From: JBBRVW01 sp038246545
Lineage (GTDB): Bacteria > Actinomycetota > Actinomycetes > JACCUZ01
Length of the DNA: 64,000 nucleotides
Assembly (NCBI GenBank): GCA_038246545.1
Contig: JBBRVW010000017.1
Span: 20,192 to 84,191, forward strand
Reading direction: 5' to 3'
In this document: one piece after another, positions 42,677 to 50,839 of the stretch
Layout of the letters: each line of letters opens with the position of its first letter
Numbering within the stretch: the stretch's first letter is position 1
Translations under genes and position numbers: made by a program
Notes under the pieces: generated by a model
Told to the model about the DNA's origin: nothing
The model's database searches: none
What the model saw: the letters and a program-made list of their open reading frames with translations, nothing else

Positions 42677-45322
42677 TCAGCGGGCCAGGGCGCGGGCGGC
42701 GCGCTCAGCGCGGACGGCCGGTTGGGCCAGCCGGCCGGTGGCAGCGAGCACAGTGGCCCCTCCGGGGGCGGCCACCACCGGGTTGAGCTCCAGCGACGCG
42801 ACCTCGGGCACGTCGTCGGCGAGCCGGGCCAACCGGGCCAGCAGGTCCTGCAGCGCCGCGACGTCCATCGGGGTGCTCCCGTCGCGGCCGAGCAGCAGCG
42901 GAGCGGCCCGGACGCCGCGGACCAGGTCAGCCAGGTCGCTGTCGGTCAGCGGCGGCACCCCGTAGGTACGGTCGCCCAGCAGGTCGGTCGCGACCCCACC
43001 GAGACCGAAGGACACGACCGGCCCGAACAACGGGTCCTCGACGGTCGCCAGCCGGGTCGCCACCCCGGTGGGTGCCATCTTCTGGACCACGAAGCCGCCC
43101 GCGGCGGCGCCGAGCCGCTGCCGCATGGCGCCGAACGCAGCCCGCAGCTCGTCGGCGTTGTCGACGTCCAGCCGTACGCCGCCGAGCTCGCGACGGTGCC
43201 GCAGGTGGGGGGCTGTCGCCTTCAGCGCGACCGGGTAGCCGAGGTCGTCGGCGGCAGCGGCGGCCTCGTCGTCGGTGGCCGCCGGGCGCACGTCCCACAG
43301 GTCGATGCCGTAGCAGGTCAGCAGCCGTCGCAGCTGCGCGTGGTCGAGGTCCACGTGGTCGACTCCGGCGAGCAGCTCGGCGACCACGGCGCGGGCCGCC
43401 CGGACATCGAGGCCGGAGGGCGACGCGGCGTGCCCGGCGGGGGTCGCGCGCCAGTCGGCGTACGCCGTGACCAGCGCGAGGGCCGCGACGGCGTCCTCGG
43501 GTGTGGCGTAGGACGGCACCGACCCGGCTCCCCCGTCGGGGGCGCGCAGCGCCTCGGGTACTCCGGGCATGCCGAGGAAGGTCGACACGACGGTCTTGCC
43601 GGCGGGCCTGGACGCGGCGGCGAGCACCTGCGCCACGTCGGTGCCCGAGGTCGCGAGCGGCGGGATGAACAGCGCGACCACGGAGTCGACCTCCTCGGTG
43701 GCGAACACCTCGTCGAGTGCCGCGGCGAAGTCCGCCGAGGCGGCCTCGGGTCCGAGGTCGTGCCGCCGGACGACGGCCAAGCCGGCCTCCTCGCAGGCGT
43801 CGACGGCGAGGAGAGCCAGCGCGTCGGAGTTGCCGAGGACGGCGACCCGCCGGCCGGCCGGCAGGGGCTGGGTGGCGACGAGCGCCGCGACGTCGAACAT
43901 CTGGTGGATGGACCGGGCCCGGATGACGCCGGCCCGCCGGAACAGCGCGTCGACCGCAGCAGCCGGTGCCCGCGTGTCGCGCACCAGGTGCCCGCCCGGC
44001 CGCTCGCCCCGGAAGCGGCCGGACTTCACCACGACCACTGGCTTCTGGCGTGCGAGCCGACGGGCCAGCCGGCTGAACTTGCGCGGGTTGCCGAGCGACT
44101 CCAGGTAGAGCAGGACGGCGTCGGTCGCCTCGTCCTCCTCCCAGAACTGCAACAGGTCGTTGCCGCTGACGTCGACCCGGTTTCCGGCCGAGACGAACGT
44201 CGACAGGCCGAGGCCCCGGTTCACCACGTTGTCGAGCAGGGCGATACCCAGCGCGCCGGACTGGGAGAAGAACCCGAGGCGCCCGCGTGGGGGCACCACC
44301 GGGGAGAGGCTGGCGTTGAGGCTCACCTCGGGGTCGGTGTTGAGCAGCCCGAACGAGCTCGGGCCGAGCACCCGCATCCCGCTGCCGCGGGCCAGGGCCA
44401 CCAGCCGGCGCTGCCGCTCGGCACCCTCCGTCCCGGTCTCGGCGAAGCCGGTGGACATCACCACCAGCCCGCGCACGCCGCTGGCGGCGCAGTCGGCGAC
44501 CACCGACTCCACCTCGTCGGCCGGCACCGCCACCACGGCGAGGTCGACCGGCCCGGGCACGTCCTTGACGGTGGTGTACGACGCGACCCCGGCGACCTCG
44601 TCGGCGTGCCGGTTCACGACGTGCAGCGTGCCGGCGTACCCGCCGTCGAGCAGGTGCTGCAGCACGACGTGCCCGAGGCTCGTCTCGGCCCGGCCCGCGC
44701 CGACGACGACGACGGACCTCGGCTGCAGCAGCCGCTGGACGCTCTTGGCCTCGGCCCGGTGCTCGCGGGCGTAGGTCACGGCGAGCGAGTCCTCGGTCGG
44801 CTCGAGGTCGAAGGACACCCGCGCGACGCCGTCCTCGAAGCCCTGGTCGACGACGTAGCCCGCGTCGCTGAAGACGTGCAGCATCTTGCGGTTGGCGGGC
44901 AGGACGTCGGCGACGAACCGCGAGATGCCGCGCTCGCGCGCCGCTGCCGCAAGGTGTTCGAGGAACACGGTGCCCAGCCCACGGCCTTGGTGGTCGTCCT
45001 CGATGTTGAAGGCAACCTCGGCCTCGTCCGGCCCGACTCTCTCGTAGCGGACGACGCCGATCATCTCGTCGCCGATCGTCGCGACGAGCGCCGCGCGGTC
45101 GTGGTGGTCGACGACGGTGAACTTCTCGACGTCCCTGTCGGAGAGGTCGCGGTACAGCGAGAAGAAGCGGTAGTAGATGGTCTCGTCGGACAGCCTGCTG
45201 TGGAAGCGACGGAGCCGGTCGGCGTCGGTCGGCCGGATCGGACGGAGGTGGGCGGTCCCGCCGTCCCGGAGGACGACGTCGGCCTCCCAGTGCGCCGGGT
45301 AGCCGAGCTCGCCGTCGTCCAC
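42677..45322 (-). CDS. GNAT acetyltransferase fused to ADP-forming acyl-CoA synthetase-like domains
   Basis: An 881-residue fusion. Residues 1-180 form a GNAT domain (TDADRLRRFHSRLSDETIYY; acetyl-CoA loop QGRGLGTVFLEHL). A CoA-binding domain follows (SVVVVGAGRAETSLGHVVLQ), then succinyl-CoA-ligase-like domains (GFFSQSGALGIALLDNVVN with the usual region of the phosphohistidine) and a final ATP-grasp domain (GYPVALKATAPHLRHRRELG). Such proteins are protein lysine acetyltransferases that modify acyl-CoA synthetases; actinobacteria carry the GNAT first, the reverse of E. coli Pat. The GTG start at 45322 follows TAGCCT (45334-45329) by 6 bases. An AMP-forming acyl-CoA synthetase, a possible substrate, lies at 50840. 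Confidence 0.9.
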   Translation of the reverse strand: MDDGELGYPAHWEADVVLRDGGTAHLRPIRPTDADRLRRFHSRLSDETIYYRFFSLYRDLSDRDVEKFTVVDHHDRAALVATIGDEMIGVVRYERVGPDEAEVAFNIEDDHQGRGLGTVFLEHLAAAARERGISRFVADVLPANRKMLHVFSDAGYVVDQGFEDGVARVSFDLEPTEDSLAVTYAREHRAEAKSVQRLLQPRSVVVVGAGRAETSLGHVVLQHLLDGGYAGTLHVVNRHADEVAGVASYTTVKDVPGPVDLAVVAVPADEVESVVADCAASGVRGLVVMSTGFAETGTEGAERQRRLVALARGSGMRVLGPSSFGLLNTDPEVSLNASLSPVVPPRGRLGFFSQSGALGIALLDNVVNRGLGLSTFVSAGNRVDVSGNDLLQFWEEDEATDAVLLYLESLGNPRKFSRLARRLARQKPVVVVKSGRFRGERPGGHLVRDTRAPAAAVDALFRRAGVIRARSIHQMFDVAALVATQPLPAGRRVAVLGNSDALALLAVDACEEAGLAVVRRHDLGPEAASADFAAALDEVFATEEVDSVVALFIPPLATSGTDVAQVLAAASRPAGKTVVSTFLGMPGVPEALRAPDGGAGSVPSYATPEDAVAALALVTAYADWRATPAGHAASPSGLDVRAARAVVAELLAGVDHVDLDHAQLRRLLTCYGIDLWDVRPAATDDEAAAAADDLGYPVALKATAPHLRHRRELGGVRLDVDNADELRAAFGAMRQRLGAAAGGFVVQKMAPTGVATRLATVEDPLFGPVVSFGLGGVATDLLGDRTYGVPPLTDSDLADLVRGVRAAPLLLGRDGSTPMDVAALQDLLARLARLADDVPEVASLELNPVVAAPGGATVLAATGRLAQPAVRAERAARALAR

Positions 45323-45398
45323 AGCAGGAGGCTAGCGAGGCCTGCGCGATCCACCCGCTTCCGGTGGTCGCCGCTCGCGCATGCCTCGCCTACCAGGG

Positions 45399-45827
45399 TC
45401 AGAAGTGCAGCTGGGCGCGGATGGCGCCGGCGGGGTGCGCAGCGTTGTGCACGTTGACGTAGAAGCGGCGGGGGTGGGCGCGCAGCGCCATGGCCAGGGA
45501 CGCGCCGACGGTCGCGCAGCCGGCACTGGCCGGCGTGGGCGCGGTGAGGTCGACGACCACCGGCCCGGCGACCCCGGCCCGGCCGCGGTGGATGTGGGCG
45601 GCCGCCGCGGTCCCGGCCTTCTTCGCCGAGAGGAGGTAGCAGAGCCGGGTGCCGTCGAGTGACCAGGCGAACGATCCCCGGCCGTTGCCGTCACCAGGAG
45701 CCGGGACCTCCCGCGCGCCGGTCAGCGTGACCGAGTGCTGCGGCACCTCCGCGACCGCGGCGGCCGGGAGGCTCACCGCCACACCGAGGACGACGGCGAC
45801 GACGAGGACGGCGGGGCGAGCGCGCAT
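45399..45827 (-). CDS. Secreted CHRD domain protein
   Basis: A 142-residue exported protein: signal peptide MRARPAVLVVAVVLGVAVSL ending near AVAEVP, then a CHRD domain with VTLTGAREVPAPGDGNGRG, AHIHRGRAGVAGPVVVDL and YVNVHNAAHPAGAIRAQL. CHRD domains, named from chordin, are beta-barrel modules of unknown bacterial function outside the membrane. ATG 45827 is supported by GGAGG about 8 bases upstream. Two cysteines in the mature protein could form a disulfide. It is solitary and faces away from the GNAT gene promoter. Confidence 0.88.
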   Translation of the reverse strand: MRARPAVLVVAVVLGVAVSLPAAAVAEVPQHSVTLTGAREVPAPGDGNGRGSFAWSLDGTRLCYLLSAKKAGTAAAAHIHRGRAGVAGPVVVDLTAPTPASAGCATVGASLAMALRAHPRRFYVNVHNAAHPAGAIRAQLHF

Positions 45828-45951
45828 GGTGGCCTCCAACGGCGTGGGCTGCTCGTGACGCAGTCATACGCGCGGGGACCACCGCCGGGATTCCGTCGTC
45901 CGGGTCGGAAAACGCCGTAGCAGCGGGACCACTTCGCCTGTCGGCGGCCAC

Positions 45952-45970
45952 GCCCGGCAACATGCCGGGC
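45952..45970. terminator. Small stem-loop downstream of the DinB-type gene
   Basis: GCCCGGCA (45952-45959) and TGCCGGGC (45963-45970) pair perfectly around a 3-base loop. It lies 118 bases beyond the stop of the minus-strand DinB-type gene and is a modest terminator candidate. The rest of 45828-46087 shows nothing I can support. Confidence 0.5.
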
Positions 45971-46087
45971 TCAGCCGGTCCGGCTCCGACCAGACGCAAC
46001 GGCGGGCCGGCTGCTCCCGCGTCCAGTCGCCGTGGAGCCGGAATCGGACCACCCATCAGCGGCCGATGCCGGTCGGAGGCCCCACCG

Positions 46088-46612
46088 TCAGTCGCCCTTC
46101 GTGCCGTCGATCAGCTCGCGGATGATGTCGAGGTGCCCGTTGTGCCGCGCGTTCTCCTCGACGAGGTGCTGGACGATCCACCGGAAGGTGACCTCCTGTC
46201 CGCTGGGCGGCCGTTCCACCGCGATCCGGTCGAGCTCGAGGCCGGCGAACAGCTCGTCGTGCTCGCCCGCCAGCCGCTCGTAGTCCTCGACGGTCACGGA
46301 GAGCGGCTCCCCCGGTCGGTAGCTGTACTCGCGGTCCGGGTCCTCGTCGGTCTACGGCCCCTGGTCCTGCTCGCCGAGCAGCCGGACGTGGATCCAGTGC
46401 CACTCCACCCAGCGCAGGTGGCTCACGACACCCGACATCGTCATCAACGGCGAGGTCGGCAGCACCTGGCGAGCCGCTTCCTCGTCGGAGAGCCCCTCGC
46501 ACTTCATCAGCGCCGTCCGCCGGGTGTAGTCGAGCATCGTGAGCAGGACGTCCCGCTCGTCGAGGGTGTCGGCGGCGAGGTCGGTACGTGGGGGGCGCTC
46601 GTCGGTCGTCAT
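46088..46612 (-). pseudogene. DinB family protein (DUF664) interrupted by an in-frame TAG
   Basis: The frame from ATG 46612 reads a complete DinB/DUF664 protein of 174 codons: LLTMLDYTRRTALMKCEGLS, SGVVSHLRWVEWHWIHVRLL, then GEQDQGP, a TAG at 46354-46352, and in the same frame TDEDPDREYSYRPGEPLSV, VEDYERLAGEHDEL and WIVQHLVEENARHNGHLDII up to the stop at 46088. The family usually has GPWTDEDPD, so TAG has replaced TGG by one base change. The split gives an 86-residue fragment without the second metal histidine. It is a recent nonsense mutation, a base-calling error or, least likely, a readthrough site. Confidence 0.85.
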
Positions 46613-46682
46613 GCCGGCGATCCTGCCGCCCGGCAGCGACAGCGTCGAGCCGACCGCAGCGGCCGCCCGGTAGCGTGCGCGG

Positions 46683-47600
46683 GTGCTCACCGTCCTGCCC
46701 GAGGTCGCCGACGCCCTGGCGTCCGGACGGCCTGTCGTCGCCCTCGAGTCGACCATCATCAGCCACGGCCTGCCCCGCCCCGACAACCTGCGGGTCGGCC
46801 GGGAGATCGAGCAGGCGGTACGCCGCGGCGGTGCCGTCCCCGCGACGGTCGCCCTCGTCGAGGGCCGGCCGCACGTGGGCCTCGACGACGCCGCTCTCGA
46901 GCACGTCGCGAGCAGCGACGAGGTGGTCAAGGTGAGCACCCGCGACCTGGCCGTCGTCGCGGCGCGCGGCGGCAGCGGCGCCACGACGGTGGCGGCCACC
47001 TCCCACCTCGCGGCGCTGGCAGGCATCCGGGTGTTCGCGACCGGTGGGCTCGGCGGGGTGCACCGTGACGCCCGGGCCACCTGGGACGAGTCCGCCGACC
47101 TGCAGGCCCTCGCGACCACCGACGTCACCGTGGTCTGCGCGGGCGTGAAGTCGATCCTCGACGTGCCTGCCACCCTCGAGCGGCTCGAGACCCTCGGCGT
47201 CACCGTCCTCGGCTACCGCACCACCGCGTTCCCCGGCTTCTACCTCAGCGACTCCGGCCACTCGCTGGACTGGCGGGTCGACAGCCCCGAGGAGGTCGCA
47301 GCCGTGATGGCGGCCCGCTCCGGCCTCGGCACGGCCGACCGCGGGGTCGTGGTGGCGAACCCGCTCCCCACGGACGAGCAGCTCGACCCGGCGCTGCACG
47401 ACCGGCTGCTGCACGACGGTCTCGCGGCGGCAGCCGCCCAGCAGGTGCGCGGCAAGGACGTCACACCGTTCCTGCTGGAGTTCTTCCACCGGGAGAGCAA
47501 GGGTGCCAGCCTCGAGGCGAACATCCGCATCGTCCTGCACAACGCCGAGCTCGCGGCGCGCATCGCCGCGGCGGCTTCGGCGCCCCGCCGGAACGCCTGA
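46683..47600 (+). CDS. psuG: Pseudouridine-5'-phosphate glycosidase
   Basis: A 305-residue enzyme that splits pseudouridine 5'-phosphate into uracil and ribose 5-phosphate. It is highly conserved in sequence: VVALESTIISHGLPRPDN, KVSTRDLAVVAARGGSGATT, FATGGLGGVHRDA, LDVPATLERLETLGVTV and NPLPTDEQLD. Metal and substrate lysines lie in the VKVSTRD and GVKSILD motifs. The GTG start at 46683 follows TAGCGT (46671-46676) by 6 bases. It forms an operon with the psuK kinase four bases downstream. Confidence 0.95.
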   Translation: MLTVLPEVADALASGRPVVALESTIISHGLPRPDNLRVGREIEQAVRRGGAVPATVALVEGRPHVGLDDAALEHVASSDEVVKVSTRDLAVVAARGGSGATTVAATSHLAALAGIRVFATGGLGGVHRDARATWDESADLQALATTDVTVVCAGVKSILDVPATLERLETLGVTVLGYRTTAFPGFYLSDSGHSLDWRVDSPEEVAAVMAARSGLGTADRGVVVANPLPTDEQLDPALHDRLLHDGLAAAAAQQVRGKDVTPFLLEFFHRESKGASLEANIRIVLHNAELAARIAAAASAPRRNA

Positions 47601-47604
47601 CCTC

Positions 47605-48528
47605 GTGACGAACGGTCCGCTGGGCACCGAGACCCTCGACGTCGTCGTGGTCGGCGACGTGATGGTCGACGTGCTGACCTCGATGTCCGGCCCGCTCGCC
47701 TCCGGCAGCGACACACCGTCGGTCGTCACCACGGCCGGCGGCGGCTCGGCGGCGAACGTCGCCTGCTGGCTGGCGGGGCAGGGTGTGCCCACGTCGTACG
47801 TGGGGCGGGTGGGCGACGACGCGCTCGGCCGCGAGTCGGTGGCGGCGCTCACCGGCTGCGGCGTCACGGCGTACGTCAGCACCGACCCGGAGCGCACCAC
47901 CGGCACCTGCGTCGTGCTGGTCGAGCCGGGCGGCGAGCGGTCGATGCTGCCTGACTCCGGGGCCAACACGACCCTGACCCCGGAGGACCTGCCGAGGCGG
48001 GCCTTCCGGCCCGGTGCGCACCTGCACCTGTCGGGCTACACGCTGCTCAACGAGGGCTGCCGGGAAGCCGGGCTTGCGGCGCTCGCGCTGGCCCGCGAGA
48101 CCGGCATGACGGTCTCGGTCGACCCGTCGTCGGCCGCCCCGCTGCAGACGGCCGGTGCGGCGCGGTTCCTCGCCTGGACCCGCGGTGTCGACCTGCTGCT
48201 CGCCAACCGCGACGAGGCAGCGGTCCTCGCGGGCACCGCCGACCCGCACCAGGCGGCACAGATGCTCGGCGACACCTACGGCGAGGTCGTGGTCAAGCTC
48301 GGGGCAGGCGGCGCCCTCTGGCACCGCGGCTTCATCGGCGCCAGCGCGCCGGCCGAGCGAACCGACGAGGTCCTCGACACGACCGGTGCCGGCGACGCTT
48401 TCGCCGCCGGCTTCCTCGCGTCGTGGCTGCTGCACCCCGAGCCGGAGACCGCGCTGGCCGCCGGCAACAGGCTCGCGGCCCGCGCCGTGACGGTCGTCGG
48501 CGCCCGCCCCAGGCCGGAGGCGGGATGA
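47605..48528 (+). CDS. psuK: PfkB family carbohydrate kinase (probable pseudouridine kinase)
   Basis: A 307-residue ribokinase-family protein: VVVVGDVMVDVLTSMSGP opening, GGGSAANVACWLAGQG substrate loop, and the ATP/anion-hole motif DTTGAGDAFAAGFLASWLL with the catalytic aspartate. Adjacent psuG makes pseudouridine the likely substrate, giving a pathway from pseudouridine to uracil and ribose 5-phosphate; by sequence alone other sugar substrates are possible. The GTG start at 47605 lies 4 bases beyond psuG, and its stop overlaps the next ATG. Confidence 0.88.
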   Translation: MTNGPLGTETLDVVVVGDVMVDVLTSMSGPLASGSDTPSVVTTAGGGSAANVACWLAGQGVPTSYVGRVGDDALGRESVAALTGCGVTAYVSTDPERTTGTCVVLVEPGGERSMLPDSGANTTLTPEDLPRRAFRPGAHLHLSGYTLLNEGCREAGLAALALARETGMTVSVDPSSAAPLQTAGAARFLAWTRGVDLLLANRDEAAVLAGTADPHQAAQMLGDTYGEVVVKLGAGGALWHRGFIGASAPAERTDEVLDTTGAGDAFAAGFLASWLLHPEPETALAAGNRLAARAVTVVGARPRPEAG

Positions 48529-48992
48529 GTGAGGAGGGCGCCCTGGCTGCCGTCGAGGCGGCCGGCCTCGCCCACCGGGTGGTGCGGCACGGGCCGGTGC
48601 GCAGCCTGGCCGAGGCAGCCGCGGCCCGCGGCGTGGAACCGGCCGCGGTCGTCAAGACCCTCGTCGTGCGCCGCGACGAGGGGGACTACCTGTTCGTTCT
48701 GGTCCCCGGCGACCGCACCATCTCCTGGCCGAAGCTGCGCGACCTGCTCGGCGTCAGCCGGATGTCGATGCCGGACGCCGCCACGGCTCTGGACGTCACC
48801 GGCTACGAGCGCGGCACGATCACACCGTTCGGCGCCGCCACGGCATGGCCGGTGGTGGCCGACGAGCGGCTGCTCGGGCACGAGATCACGCTCGGTGCGG
48901 GCGCCCACGGCGTCGCCGTCGCGGTCGACGCCGACGCCACGGTGACAGCCCTGGGAGCCGTCGTCGCGGACGTCACGGACCCCGAGGGATGA
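48525..48992 (+). CDS. YbaK/EbsC family aminoacyl-tRNA deacylase
   Basis: A 155-residue YbaK/ProX-type editing domain that hydrolyses mischarged aminoacyl-tRNA. The conserved opening RSLAEAAAARGVEPAAVVKT carries the catalytic lysine in VVKTLVV, and further motifs are YLFVLVPGDRTISWPKLR and ERGTITPFGAATAWPVVADE. ATG 48525 overlaps the psuK stop (ATGA), so it is the third gene of that operon, although a functional link with pseudouridine is not obvious. The exact mischarged tRNA cannot be predicted. Confidence 0.9.
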   Translation: MSEEGALAAVEAAGLAHRVVRHGPVRSLAEAAAARGVEPAAVVKTLVVRRDEGDYLFVLVPGDRTISWPKLRDLLGVSRMSMPDAATALDVTGYERGTITPFGAATAWPVVADERLLGHEITLGAGAHGVAVAVDADATVTALGAVVADVTDPEG

Positions 48993-49120
48993 GGCGACTG
49001 TTCGGCCGGCGCCGAATAGTCCCGGCGGTAGCGTCGTCCACGTGACGACGACCGGGACCGATCCGACCACCACCGGCTCCCCCACCGCCGAGCGCACGGC
49101 GGCGCTGGCGCGCCGCCGGC

Positions 49121-49975
49121 GTGACCGTCGTGCTGTGGGCGTCGGCGTTCGTCGCCATCCGGCACGTCGGGCCGGAGATCTCGCCCGGCCCGCTGACACT
49201 GGGCCGGCTGCTGGTCGGCAGCCTCGTGCTCGGGACCGTCGTCCTGGTCCGCGGTCCGAGCTGGCCGGCCAGCCGTGACTGGCGACTCCTGCTGGTCTGC
49301 GGGCTCCTGTGGTTCGGCGTCTACAACATCGCGCTGAACGCCGCCGAGCAGCGGGTCGACGCCGGGACGACCGCGATGCTCGTCAACGTCGGGCCGCTGA
49401 TCCTCGCGATCCTCGCCGGTGTGCTCCTCGGTGAGGGATTCCCCCGCCGACTGGTCGTCGGCAGCCTGATCGCCTTCGCCGGCGTGGTCGTCATCGGTGC
49501 GGCCACCTCGGGACGCAGCGCCGGTACGGCGGGTGTCCTGCTGTGCCTGGTCGCCGCGGTCGGCTACGCCGTGGGCGTCGTCGCGCAGAAGCCACTGCTC
49601 GGCCGCCTACCGGCCCTGGAGGTCACCTGGCTCGCATGCAGCGTCGGCGTCGTCGCCTGCCTGCCGTTCGCCCCGCAGCTGCTGTCCGAGGCGTCCGACG
49701 CACGCGTCTCGACCCTCGGCTGGATCGTCTACCTTGGCGCGTTCCCGACGGCCATCGCCTTCACCACGTGGGCTTTCGCCCTCTCGCGCACGACGGCCGG
49801 CCGGATGGGCGCCACCACCTACCTGGTGCCGCCGATCACGATCCTGCTGGCGTGGTTCCTCCTCGACGAGTCGCCGGTGCCGCTGGCCTTCGCCGGTGGG
49901 GCGCTCTGCCTGCTCGGAGTCGCAGTTGCCCGCGGTACCCGCGCCCGCCGGGACCGCACCGGGGCGCCCGCGTGA
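49121..49975 (+). CDS. EamA/DMT family transporter, frameshifted at its 5' end
   Basis: A 284-residue ten-helix drug/metabolite transporter of two EamA repeats (VVLWASAFVAIRHVGPEISP, ALNAAEQRVDAGTTAMLVNV, and VGYAVGVVAQKPLLGRLP, GRMGATTYLVPPITILLAWF). The leaderless start expected from TAGCGT (49029-49034) is GTG 49042, which opens VTTTGTDPTTTGSPTAERTA in another frame. That frame leaves the transporter one about 49105-49120, where only one base offset in GCGCGCCGCCGG separates them. Translation from GTG 49121 would give a nearly complete protein lacking about 25 residues. Its stop overlaps the ArsR gene start. Confidence 0.8.
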   Translation: MTVVLWASAFVAIRHVGPEISPGPLTLGRLLVGSLVLGTVVLVRGPSWPASRDWRLLLVCGLLWFGVYNIALNAAEQRVDAGTTAMLVNVGPLILAILAGVLLGEGFPRRLVVGSLIAFAGVVVIGAATSGRSAGTAGVLLCLVAAVGYAVGVVAQKPLLGRLPALEVTWLACSVGVVACLPFAPQLLSEASDARVSTLGWIVYLGAFPTAIAFTTWAFALSRTTAGRMGATTYLVPPITILLAWFLLDESPVPLAFAGGALCLLGVAVARGTRARRDRTGAPA

Positions 49976-50704
49976 CCGCCGCCGGGGTGCGCACGCGCTC
50001 CGACGGTGCCTCGATCGCCCGGCTGGCCGCGCTGCTCGCCGACCCGACCCGGGCCGGCATGTGCCTCGCCCTGCTCGACGGCACGGCCTGGACCGCCGGG
50101 GAGCTCGCCACCACTGCGGGGGTCGCTCGCTCGACGGCCAGCGAGCACCTCGACCAGCTCGTCGCCGGCGGACTGCTCGCGCAGGAGCGGCAGGGGCGGC
50201 ACAGGTACCTCCGCATCGCGACACCCGCGGCGGCTGCGCTCGTCGAGTCACTCGCCGTGCAGCCCGGCCCCGGCGCCGCGCCCCGGTCGTTGCGGGCGGT
50301 CACGGTGGGTGCGGCGATGGCGCGCGGTCGCACCTGCTACGACCATCTCGGCGGCCGGCTCGGCGTGGCGGTCATGGACGCTCTGGTCGACCGTGGACTG
50401 GTCGAGGTGCGCCGCGGCGTGTCTCACCGACGGTGGCCAGGCCTGGTTCCTCGATCTCGGTGTGGACGTGGACGCCCTCGCGCGGGAACGCCGCCCGCTG
50501 GTGCGCTCGTGCCTGGACTGGACCGAGCGCCGTCCGCACCTGGCCGGCGCGGCCGGCGCCGCCCTGTGCGCCCGCTTCACCGGAAACGCCTGGGTGGTGC
50601 GCGGCGGCGGCCGGACGATGCAGGTCACCGATCGTGGCGCACGCGCCCTGCGGCGCCTGCTGGGCATCACCCCGGGAGACCTCCGGCTCCGCAGCACGCC
50701 CTGA
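49972..50704 (+). pseudogene. ArsR-type winged-helix regulator, frameshifted
   Basis: GTG 49972 overlaps the transporter stop (GTGA). The first frame gives a clear ArsR helix-turn-helix: RLAALLADPTRAGMCLALLD, GELATTAGVARSTASEHLDQ and LVAGGLLAQERQGRHRYLRI, then ALVDRGLVEVRRGVS. At about 50420-50425 the family sequence moves to another frame, LTDGGQAWFLDLGVDVDALA, LDWTERRPHLAGAAGAALCA and DRGARALRRLLGI, stopping at 50704. Together they form a standard 240-residue regulator of the type paired with EamA exporters. Without correction the carboxy-terminal effector half is lost. Confidence 0.78.
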
Positions 50705-50729
50705 CAAGTCCCCAGCCCCCCGAAGATCG

Positions 50730-50782
50730 TTTGTGCGTCGACACACCGCGCCGCCGGCGTGTCGGGTGTGTCGACGCACAAA
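50730..50782. repeat. Perfect 18-bp inverted repeat downstream of the ArsR gene
   Basis: TTTGTGCGTCGACACACC (50730-50747) and GGTGTGTCGACGCACAAA (50765-50782) are exact reverse complements around a 17-base loop that contains CGCCGGCG. It begins 26 bases after the ArsR stop and ends 58 bases before the acyl-CoA synthetase start. There is no following U-tract in either direction. Confidence 0.8.
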
Positions 50783-50839
50783 AGCTCCGGGTGACCGACC
50801 GGCGTTGACCCCTGTGAGGCGCGGTGCGAGGGTCACGAC

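Noticed and set aside
42182..45457. A 1091-codon plus-strand open frame
   Set aside because: It is the antisense shadow of the GNAT/ligase fusion; composition is Gly/Arg/His-rich with no family pattern.
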